Under the pieces are notes generated by a model. That model was given only the letters and a program-made list of their open reading frames with translations. It was not told the origin of the DNA and searched no databases. Below, piece after piece: positions 36,741-45,534 of a DNA stretch of 64,000 nucleotides (its first letter is position 1; each line of letters opens with the position of its first letter). The stretch spans positions 1,412,498,394 to 1,412,562,393 of the forward strand of contig OY856412.1 of assembly GCA_963693085.1 (NCBI GenBank), given 5' to 3'. Made by a program: the position numbers and the translations under genes. Source of the stretch: Alisma plantago-aquatica (lineage: Eukaryota > Streptophyta > Magnoliopsida > Alismatales > Alismataceae).

Positions 36741-38962
36741 CGATGGCATCCTCATTCCTCCAGTTCATCCACTCAACTCATGCAAAACATCTTCTCATGC
36801 TGAAACACAAATTAAAACTATCATATTCCATATTACATTGTAAAACAGGAAACCTTGAGTTATATTCAAAGGGAATATAGGAAGAAGAACATTAATTTAC
36901 ATTTGGAAGGGAGAGGAGAGGCTTAGTATGAAAACTGAGTAACAATAAGAAATAAACCAAACAACAACACATATCTATTGGGGTTCAGCCACAACCACAC
37001 ATACATCTACCATCAAAATGATTTTAGGGTGAGGCATAAAATTTCGATATATATCATATCATATATATATTTAGATTGTATGTGGTATTTAATTCAATAT
37101 GCACATCAATCATTTTCATATTCACATCGTATGTAATAAAATAAACACAATAATATCGATTTAAATCTAGATACACCATAAATCGATGTGGCTCTGATAC
37201 AAAGGTACTATCTAGTTCGATTACTTCTCTTCTTTCATTTGATTACTCGCATGTTGGTGTTCATCGTGTATAGCAATTTTTCCCAAAACTTGACCTCGGC
37301 CTCATTGTCCATGGTGTGGGGTGAGTGGGGAGAATCCCCCTGGTCGAATGACCACTTTACCCCTCCGCTCCCCTTCTTTCTGTCTCTGTTTCACACGAGG
37401 GCATTCTCATCCTTCTAATTTTTGTTTTCACAGCTTTGACCAGTGTTAGTTGAGCGCGGACCGTTGACTTGGCCACTTTCCATTGGGCCAAGCAGCGGGT
37501 CTAGCCCCACCTTCTCTCGATCTATCTCTCTGTGTTGTGTAAATGAAAATCAATTTTTGTAATTTTCCTATTGGTTAGAATCAAATAAATCAGAGTAATT
37601 AATTCCATGGTCCAAAAATAAAAAAAAGACATGTTCTGAACTTGCAAAAAATCCCCTCTATCTATTAAAAATAATTTTGATGTTTGATTTTGAGTTTTTT
37701 GAATAGGTGTTTTAGTAATGATTTAATTAAGTAAAAATCACTAAAAATACCTTTAAAAGTCCATATCTTCAAAATACATAAAATTTTATGTTATTTTGAT
37801 CAGAAAACCGTAACTAAGACAATAGTGATGGTTTTAGGACCTAAATCGATAGTTTGTAGTAAAAGTTGGTAACTTTGGGGTTTTAAGTCTTTAATGAATG
37901 AATATAGTTCTAATGTATGAACATGGTAATGATGTTAGGACAAGTGGTCCCTAATCTCATTTAAAGGTTCTAAAAAGTGGTTTCTAGGACTCTAAGGAAG
38001 AGGTATGTGCATCTAACACCTTAGTTGGGAAATATTATGCCTTAACCTACTTTTCCCCTAATGAGGCTGAATTGAATCTAATTCTCTATTCTTGAAACCT
38101 AATGTACTTATGCCTCAAATCAGATTATTGTTTGGGTCTTATACCCCACTGCCATGCTTGTTGATTATTATAATTACTCTTTCCATGACTACTTTTCTAT
38201 CATGTAGATTTATACTCTATTTAATTTAAAGTAGAGGTACTTATGTACAACCACCCACAGAGGGCATGTATTTAATCTCCCTGGGGAATGTTTTTATTCT
38301 CTCCATATTATTGTGTAGGTGACTGGGAATGTTTTATTCTACCCTCACCTATAGGTTAGAGGTCTGGTAGGTGCCTCAACGCTACTTAGTTAGGTAGACA
38401 TAATTATCTTACATGCAATCCCTTTTAATGTAATTTTTAATGGCAAGTTTCTTTTAAATATAGCCTCATACACTTGTTATCTTCATCTTATGATGAACCA
38501 TATCCTGTTTTTATTTGCTTTACTTATCTTATTATCCTAGGCTTATTTTGTGACACATACTTTTCTTCCCTTTCCCTTTTGTTGGGTGCCTTCCCAACCA
38601 CCCAGGTGCTGAGCAAGTTGATGGATAAGACAAGAAGATCTTAGATTTTGTGTTGGACTTGGTTGATGGGGATGTTTCTTTGGAGACAAGATTGTAGTAG
38701 TTAGACTTCCCTCTATCTAGATCTTGTTTTTGTATCTTGATGTAAACCCTAAAGGGAGAATGGTGTATTCTTGTATAATCTTTTATGAAATTGGTTATAG
38801 TCAGTTATTCTTTATTCCGCTACTTTCTAATGGTCTTTTGTATACCATATAAATAAAGATTTGAAAATTTTACACCCTTTTCAACATATCTTTTGAGTAT
38901 GTTGGGAATGGAGGTTTGATATTTCAAATTTTTAGTTAAGGGGTGATTTTGTCTCTTTTACA

Positions 38963-38967
38963 GTAAA
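38963..38967. repeat. Target site duplication of D, right copy (GTAAA)
   Basis: Identical to 28613-28617. The family-C LTR resumes at 38968. Confidence 0.9.
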
Positions 38968-39175
38968 CTTGCACATCAACCCCCATTTAGGGTGAATTGC
39001 AATTTGCACCAAAACCACACCACCCGACACAAGCATCATCCAAACAAGCTCTAACATGAAACTTAAGTTTTCTACAGGCCCTAATTACATCTCAGATGAT
39101 TAGATCAAGGTTCTAAGTAACATACTTAGGCAAAACAAACAGGGTTATCCCAAAATGTGGGTCAGGGTCCTTACA
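38968..39175 (-). mobile_element. 5' LTR of gypsy element C, outer end
   Basis: The first ~208 bp of the LTR on the minus strand, starting TGTAAGGACCCTGACC at 39175. It parallels 17112-17328. The flanking five bases are TTGAT. The matching left duplication was lost with the truncated 3' LTR. Confidence 0.85.
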
Positions 39176-40700
39176 TTGATGCTAGGAGGATGATGGGTGC
39201 TACATGAGGGAATGATCAATTTTATTTCGGATTGTACTTTGAATGTATAGGTACTTGTTATGTTGTTTAATTACTACCTCCTTCTTGAGTACATATTTTC
39301 AATCAAAAGTCAGATTCGTGATATACTTTCTTTGTTGTTGAAGTAAAAGTATGACAATATTTTTTGGTGTACTTAGGTTCTGCATGCAATGGACAACGAT
39401 ATGCCAAGTGTCAGTGTAGCCTCCCCTGGACCGTGAGAGAATACATGGATGCCTCAGATGCAGGTAATGGTCAGTTTGAAGACAACAATCCCCACAAGCC
39501 ATATTTTACATGTGGTAGGAATCTAGTTGAACTAGGTGTCGTATGATGCTCCCTGCATTATGAGTTCAACATAACATGAAGACTTTAGCTACAATTAGGA
39601 ATGCAACAATAACATAGCTTGTGATTGCACACTAATGAATGCAAGCAATGGTCTACATCCTGTGATTTTGTATGCTCCACAAGATCAGACACCAATAGGC
39701 TAATAGGAAAAAAATAAGCACACTTAGAAGGAGATGAAACTATCTTTTTGAGTGATTGCACCTCCCAAAAGACAATGGTTCCTCAATAGACGAGGAAGGA
39801 TATAATACGTCAAGGTAGTAATGTACTTATAAACCTCATTTTTTGTAATGTACTTGACCCAATAAAGTATATGACTCCCACATTATGTTGTATGCATGCG
39901 TAATGTAGTTATGACCCCTTATGTTTGAATTTGCAATCTAGTATATGAACCACATTTTGTTACTAATGAATACTATAACTTAAGATGTCAACGAGTGCAT
40001 ATGAACTGTGGTGGTGACTAATTGGTAATGTTGCCTCATTGCGGATAAACATCAAAGAAGCGGGGTTGTATGACTTTGGCATCCTTAGTGAACATCCAGG
40101 GGAAATGTAATACATATGTTCAATGAGGTAGGTTCACTAATACAACCATGCAAAATATATTTCACTAGTAAGTATGTGTTTGTTGTCACCATTTTAAACC
40201 TAATACATTATATGGAAAAGACCAGTACAAATACTTTCACTAGATAGTCAATCTTCCCCTATAGAATTCAATCACTACAGACTAAGATTATGTCACTGAA
40301 TGACAAATGCAAGTAAGTGTGGGAGAAATCAACAAGCATGAAGGAGTTTATTGAGATTCATCATGATGCTAAAGACATCTACCAATCATATCTGCATGAG
40401 TTCAATGTTTTGTATACCACCGTTAACAAGTTGGAGGATACAAATTGCCTTTTTTGGACTCCTTCACCTTTGATGACCCCACAGTCCAGTTTCATACCTA
40501 GATATACATGGACAATGGACAATATTTAGTTACATTATATGTTGTTTGCGCATTATGTATCCATGTTTCAAATATCATATCATATCAATATATTTTTAAA
40601 TGCACGTGTATGTTTGTTAAATGCACCCATACAATTGAAATGTATCACATACAATATTGGTATTATTGCTAGACAAGAGAGGAGGTAATATGGTCTATAT
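39176..40700. other. Intergenic stretch with a possible GRF-type zinc-finger remnant
   Basis: It is mostly unassigned AT-rich sequence. At 39376-39530 (plus strand) a translation contains CQCSLPWTVREYM and, 20-odd residues on, NPHKPYFTCGRN. This spacing and wording resemble GRF-type zinc fingers (C-x-C ... YxxC) found in plant transposon-related and nuclear proteins. A GT after GATGCAG could be a splice donor. A second open stretch at 40317-40529 is unrecognised. It may be the 5' part of the same decayed gene as the SANT remnant downstream. Confidence 0.25.
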
Positions 40701-40702
40701 TC

Positions 40703-41260
40703 TAGGGAGATCGATCAGATCCTGCTTGATGTGATGCTAAATTAACGTATCAGGATTTGAGGCATCGGATAAATGATCTTCAAAGGAATGATTGGATTGC
40801 CCTTATCACCAAGGTGCACCTTCTTTTCAGGGAGCATCACTCACAAATTTTGTGGTTATGCATGCTCAACCCAGAGTAGTACTAGGATGGGTGACCACTC
40901 GGAAAGTTTATCCTAGCTTGCGCATGAGTGAGGACAAATCTTAAGTCTAGTGGTGGTATGTGGGGTCAGTCGTCATTTCTATAACTCTACTAGATCCTTG
41001 GGTAGTGGGCCCAGACATTACAATAAACCAATATGATGTAGAAAGATGTGTCAATGGAGTATATACTCAAGAGGTTTGGAGGGAGACACTGCGTGACTTT
41101 CATAACATAAAGGGGATGTCATACACTTCTTTGGACTAGGTCAAAACCTGATGGAAGAACCTCACACAAGATTTTATTAGAAATAGTTATTTTCATTTTG
41201 GGAAATACATGGGTTGTTCAGCCTCCAGGTTTGCAATAGGCAATTCCCATGCAATTTTAT
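40703..41260 (+). pseudogene. Myb/SANT-like domain gene remnant, split by a Cassandra solo LTR
   Basis: In-frame segments on either side of the Cassandra LTR join logically: REIDQILLDVMLN before it, then NQYDVERCVNGVYTQEVW, RETLRDFHNIKGMSYTSLD, VKT and WKNLTQDFIRN after it, with two stops. The pattern (acidic D-x-x-L-L start, G-x-x-T-x-E-x-W-x-x-x-L-x-x-F, then W-K-x-L) matches the plant Myb/SANT-like domain of Harbinger-associated and L10-interacting MYB-type proteins. The domain match is an inference from pattern. Gene limits and introns are not resolved. Confidence 0.5.
40742..41022 (+). mobile_element. Cassandra solo LTR
   Basis: 281 bp homologous to 13332-13622, with an eroded start (TTAACG for TGTAAC) and the end GACATTACA. 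The 5S-like core at 40832-40915 keeps GTAGTACTAGGATGGGTGACC-like sequence. The flanks CTAAA (40737-40741) and ATAAA (41023-41027) form a 4-of-5 target duplication. No internal region is present, so it is a solo LTR. It is more diverged than the copies in E1 and E2. Confidence 0.82.
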
Positions 41261-41595
41261 GATGACTCATCACATCTACTCACTAGGAGTCGTAGTACAC
41301 ATGAACAATGTTGAAAACATAAATGATGCAGTTGCAGGAGTTCGTGGTAAAAGTAATGAATGAAGTTGTAAGAATCTTTTGAAAACATAGTTTGATGTTA
41401 TATTACTATTTATTGAACACTATTTGTTGTTGGTCATATTAGTATCTTTTGATATTTACCTTTTAATATTGATGTGATATGATGATGATGCTCTAATTGA
41501 TGCATACCTTTGATGTTGATGCCAAATATGCTACCTTTATATTTAAATATTTCTGTTAACTATTTTTATTGTTTGTTTTCTATTGTCACTATGGG

Positions 41596-42063
41596 CTCAG
41601 ATGCAAAACTCGGCACAGTCTTAGGACTTTAGTACTATTTAGGACAAATGAATTAAGCTTTTTTAGCTTAGCATGTTGTCCTTTGTAAATTTCACACATT
41701 AATAGGGAGGAGTGATGTCAACATGAACATGTGTAAGGCGAGGTGGAAAGTGTTGAATTCAATCACAATGTCTCATCAATGGTTAGTTCAATTTAATCAC
41801 AATTTCTATTAACAAACACATACATTGTTAACTTCGGTAGTTTTTCAAACTATGCTAGTTTCTTCTCGATAAAATGAATAGGTTTCAATAGAATGACGAC
41901 TCAGATGTAAAACTCGGCACAGTCTTAGGACTTTAGTACTATTTAGGACAAATGAATTAAGCTTTTTTTTTAGCTTGGCAAGTTGTCCTCTCTAAATTTC
42001 ACATATTAATATGGAGGAGTGATGTCAACATGAACATGTATAAGACGGGGCGGAAAGTGTTGA
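41596..42063 (+). repeat. Direct duplication with ~304 bp period
   Basis: 162 bp at 41596-41757 recurs at 41900-42063 with a few substitutions and a longer T run. Both begin CTCAGATG(C/T)AAAACTCGGC and end GGAAAGTGTTGA. It is non-coding. A frame at 42030-42275 starts in the second copy and runs into the MITE at 42254, and I see no domain in it. Confidence 0.9.
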
Positions 42064-42253
42064 AAATTACATACGTCGTTACAAGAATCTTCCGGATCAA
42101 TCCTCACACATACCTACCAAGCCTACAACATCAACTCGATCAAACGCCAGGCTCTCAACCACGTCCAATAGTTGCTGACAATAAAGTTACTCCACCAAAT
42201 GTTGTTGCTCACGATAAAATTAATGTGCACCCAGTGATGTTAGAGGAGCCCGT

Positions 42254-42421
42254 AGGATTTGCTGTTCCCAATTAAACAAGGAGCAGGCTGCACCTTGTTT
42301 AAGATAATGCCATGTGTAACCTGAATATAATCCCCACCCTACAAATTCATGAGTAGGGACACGTGCAAGTTGATTAATAAGGGAGTAGCCTCCTCCTCCT
42401 GAAACAAGGAACAGCAAAGCC
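42254..42421. mobile_element. MITE copy 1 (GGATTTGCTG ends, 168 bp)
   Basis: Ends GGATTTGCTGTTCCC and GGAACAGCAAAGCC. The inverted repeats extend about 50 bp and include a GGAGCAGGCTG-type palindrome. It is the same family and almost the same length as 43562-43728. The flanking TTAGAGGAG(C/G)C direct repeat (about 42239 and 42427) may be the target duplication, but it does not abut the ends exactly. Confidence 0.8.
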
Positions 42422-43212
42422 GAACTCTTAGAGGAGGCATTGGTGGCGAAGACTCAAATTAATGATTATCTAAAGTTATGTAATGAGTCTTATCCAACTT
42501 AATTTCGTAGTTGGCAATATGTTATGCTAGATATTGGTATTATAGTAGTATTTCATATCTAGTCCTTATTGGGCTTCACCTATAATGTACGTGAAATGAG
42601 CTTACATTATTTGGCTATTATTCACATGTTTGTACAACAATATATATATTTCATGTACCCATTCAGTCATTATTTATTTAAAAAAGATAGATACAATTTA
42701 ATATGCCTACAACAAAACAAACTTCGTGTATTATGTCAAAAAGCTGGTAAAACACTAAAATAGTTGTTAATCATAGTTAAAAAAATAAAATTCTTATATA
42801 TGCATATTGTCTAATGTACCGAAATATAATACCGAACATAGTCGGATCATATACTACCTAATTTCAGATTCCAAACATATAAGAACCAAACCATATCCTG
42901 TGAATAGGTTGTCAAATAAAATTAGACTACTGATCTTGAATTGGTTTGCCAAACACAATTAAACTGAATCTTGACCAGACGACTAAAATTAAAGTGAGTT
43001 GTTAAATAAAATTAGATTGGATCTAGACCATATTAATTCATACTTCGTTTGATAAAGTGATTGTAATTGATCGGGTAGCGATGGACAACTACGGGCAGCC
43101 GGTCAATCACTACCAATCATGTTGACAAACACACGGTTGCCCACCACTCTCATTTTATATTGTGTTTTCTGTCTGAGCGGTCGCAAACTCTACCGACCGC
43201 TCATTTCTCACC
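42422..43212. other. Intergenic AT-rich sequence
   Basis: No gene or clear element. Several CCAAACAC/GTTTGATAAAGTG-type words around 42880-43130 hint at an old PIF/Harbinger-type MITE, but no paired ends could be defined. Confidence 0.4.
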
Positions 43213-43398
43213 GAAATCTAATCCGTGTGTATTTCGGAATTGGGATTCTATGGTTAAAATTGGATTAGTTAAGAAATCTGGTGAATCATCGCAACAATTT
43301 CTCACCGTGAGAAATTGTTGCGATGATTCACCAGATTTCTTAACTAATCCAATTTTAACCATAGAATCCAGTTCCGAAATACACACGGATTAGATTTC
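43213..43398. mobile_element. Foldback element, near-perfect 93 bp inverted arms
   Basis: The left arm (43213-43305) and right arm (43307-43398) are complementary across their whole length, with one substitution and one single-base indel, around a single central base at CTCACCGTGAG. The DNA or RNA would form a continuous ~92 bp hairpin. The similar frames on both strands across it are mirror artefacts. No target duplication is evident. Confidence 0.9.
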
Positions 43399-43518
43399 TA
43401 GATATCAGATCAACTGAATCCACTCTCCTTTGAGGGGACCAGAAAAATCTTAATTCATTTGTCTCGTATTAGCAGTGAGTTTGGACGTTACGTAATGTTT
43501 TAACAGCCACACTCGTGC

Positions 43519-43524
43519 CACGTG
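43519..43524. promoter_or_regulatory. G-box (CACGTG) upstream of the NTF2-like gene
   Basis: The context GTGCCACGTGTTG is a good plant bZIP/bHLH site, 384 bp before the start codon and separated from it by MITE copy 2. Whether it acts on the gene is unknown. Confidence 0.3.
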
Positions 43525-43561
43525 TTGCTCCGTGGGCCGCAACCCTCTTCTCCACCCCTTT

Positions 43562-43728
43562 GGATTTGCTGTACCTCTTTTTAGAAGGAGCAGGCTGCTC
43601 CTTGTTGCATCCAACGACATGTGTATGGTGTATTAAATCATGGCTCTTTATTTGTAACGGCTTGCAGAGATGTACGTGGATCCAACGAGGAGTAGCCTAC
43701 TCCTCTTTAAAAAGGGAGCAGCAAATCC
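43562..43728. mobile_element. MITE copy 2 (GGATTTGCTG ends, 167 bp), in the NTF2-like gene promoter or leader
   Basis: Inverted ends GGATTTGCTGTACC and GGGAGCAGCAAATCC, with about 50 bp of terminal complementarity and GGAGCAGGCTGCTCC inside. It ends 179 bp before the start codon of the gene at 43908. It is a sister of 42254-42421. The duplication size cannot be fixed from the flanks. Confidence 0.82.
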
Positions 43729-43907
43729 GCTTCTCCTTGGTCCTTCCCCACCCAAGCACCATCCGGCCTGATTTCCGTCATCCTCCTGCTCCAAACTCTT
43801 TTTGACACCCGTCGCTTCCGTGATTCGAGCTGTTTCGGATTTCTCCCTCTTCCCTGCCCCCCATCATCTGTTACTCGCCAAACCTCGGAGATCTACCAGT
43901 CCTTCCA

Positions 43908-45117
43908 ATGGACCCGGCCAAGGAGGTCGTGACCAAGGAACACGCAGACGTCGCCTCCGCCGCACCTCGGAAAGGCGATGACAGCGCCGGGAAGCCGAAG
44001 CTCTCTGACGGTATACTCCAGCAGATCATCAACATGTAAGTAGCAAACCTTCTGGTTATGACGGAACATTCCCCGTACATCTATCTATCTGACTAATTAT
44101 GACGGACCATCGTCCCAACCTGTCTGCGCGCTCCTCTCTCCATTGCCCCCCCTTATTATGTATCCCCCATGGCACCGGCAGGTACGCTTCCCGCGCAACG
44201 GCGGCGGACTTCGAGATCTACGCCCCAGACGCCACCTTCGAGGACCCGCTGATGTGTGCTCACGGGTAAGTAAGCTCGTCCTCATGATTACTCCAGGCAC
44301 GGGGCAATATATTCAATATATTTCTATTCGTGGATGTCTGGAGTAACCGAACGGAACAAAATAAAATAATTTCCAGAGTGCAGCAGATCAAGTCGGCCTT
44401 CTACTCCCTCTCCAAGGTCCGTTTAATCACGGGTTCAATTCACTGTTTTATCACACGCTCACCCCGATCTTCTGTCCCTTACGTTCTCTCTCTCAGGTGT
44501 TTCGCGAGTCTAAGATCGTCGAGTACAGCATTGAGGAGCACGTCACCGGACCTGGAAGTGGAGAGGTAGGCGAACACAACGATGAGCAGGAATCGCAGTT
44601 GCATTTTTTTCAGCCTTCCTCTAATTCTAGGATACACATACGGAGAAGTACATGCATATATCCTCCTGACTTGAATCAGTTGATCCTTTGTTCTTCTCGG
44701 CACTCGGCAGGTCCTGATTGACAACAAGCAGCACTACAAGATCTGGGGCAGAGACGTCGCCCTCGCCACGCTCATCAGGCTCCAGTTAGATAACGGAAAA
44801 GTCATCCGCCACGAGGACATGTAAGTTTAGGACTCCACATCAATGAAAAATTTTAATGTGCAAAAATTAATTTCGCCCCTTTTTATTGTTGCCTGCTGGA
44901 AGTAGCGGATTGGTATTCAAGGAGATTATAGCTATGCTGACATGCTTGTGCTTGTTCCTGTATGTGTGGCCGAATCGCAATATGCAGGTGGGATAAGAAG
45001 CCGTTGAAGAATCGCGATACCGTGGGTCTGCCTCTGCTTGGCCGTGCGGCAGAGGGCGCACGCCGTGGTTCCATGATGCTGACGCACCTCCTCATGGGGT
45101 TTGGGAAAGACAACTAG
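43908..45117 (+). CDS. NTF2-like / SnoaL-like family protein, six exons, 186 aa
   Basis: The exons are 43908-44035, 44182-44265, 44377-44416, 44497-44565, 44711-44820 and 44988-45117. All five introns are GT...AG, and the joined frame is 561 nt including the stop. Residues 1-30 are a charged, alanine-rich, probably disordered lead. From about residue 33 the chain is an NTF2-like fold domain, with KLSDGILQQIINMYASRA, DFEIYAPDATFEDPLMCAHG, the QQIKSAFYSLSK helix, strand segments YSIEEHVTG and VLIDNKQHYKI, and IRLQLDNGKVIRHEDMWDKK. The C-terminus LPLLGRAAEGARRGSM and MGFGKDN is typical of a conserved plant family of 'nuclear transport factor 2 family / DUF2358-like' proteins of unknown function. 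Coding GC is far above the surroundings. The first ATG is in good context, with no upstream in-frame extension. No frameshift is seen. It appears intact and is the only clear gene in the window. Confidence 0.9.
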
Positions 45118-45534
45118 TACATTACAACAAAACAATCCATCAGCATACTGCTAGAGTAAATTTTGTATACAACCACATAATACTCGTTAGGATATCGATA
45201 TATTTTGGAATCTAAAGTTTGTATTTGGTTTGCAAGATTCGGAATAGAAGTAATCTAGGAATTTCGACATAAAGGCTATTCCACATTTTGATTACTCCAA
45301 AATCTAATTGTGACTAAATGGTGAATCAAGAAAAAAATTATATATTTTATGAATCCAGAAAACCAAACATAATATTTATATACAGGATTTTGACAATGTA
45401 GTATTTTACAAATGTAGATGGTCTAAATACATGATTTTTGAAAATCCAGTAAATCAAACATTCTCTGCATATCCGCCGCATATACGGTATACCCGTCCCT
45501 CGGCTCTCCTGTTTTTCATTCAGGAGGCAATCTC
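45118..45534. other. 3' flank of the NTF2-like gene
   Basis: AT-rich, with no open frame worth reporting. At about 45216-45460 loosely matching ends (TATTTGGTTTGCAAGATT and, inverted, TGTTTGATTTACTGGATT) suggest an old Tourist-like MITE. The match is too weak to call. A polyadenylation signal could not be chosen. Confidence 0.35.

Larger units (their letters stand above)
35689..37199 (-). mobile_element. Unclassified retroelement-like fragment inside the D 3' LTR
   Basis: 1.5 kb has no counterpart in the D 5' LTR. The right edge reads, on the minus strand, TTTGTATCAGAGCC, a one-base-deleted tRNA-Met primer-binding site, followed inward by CACATCGATTTATGG. This looks like the leader of an LTR element whose LTR is missing. 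Further left are TCGATTGG-type repeated words (36590-36740), a microsatellite-flanked inverted-repeat element (35940-36324) and a short frame at 35648-35866 that I do not recognise. No clear target duplication is visible. Confidence 0.5.
28618..38962 (+). mobile_element. Non-coding LTR retrotransposon D (LARD-like, 10.3 kb)
   Basis: A complete element with a 5 bp target duplication (GTAAA), inserted in the 5' LTR of element C. It has long LTRs (28618-32226 and 34214-38962), a Met-type primer-binding site and a 2 kb internal region without gag or pol. It depended on proteins in trans. Each LTR later gained its own insertion: a 317 bp MITE in the 5' LTR and a 1.5 kb foreign piece in the 3' LTR. 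Confidence 0.9.
34214..38962 (+). repeat. 3' LTR of D, carrying a 1.5 kb insertion
   Basis: It starts TGTAAGATACTAAATCC and ends CTCTTTTACA, and aligns along its length with 28618-32226 except for the MITE site and the insertion at 35689-37199. Many substitutions separate the two LTRs, so D is older than the family-A element at 49375. Confidence 0.88.

Noticed and set aside
43160..43393. Matching frames on both strands across 43160-43393
   Set aside because: They are the two arms of a perfect inverted repeat read from either side, not a duplicated gene.
45216..45460. Possible Tourist-like MITE downstream of the NTF2-like gene
   Set aside because: The end sequences match only about 12 of 18 bases and no target duplication is visible. 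Left as a note only.
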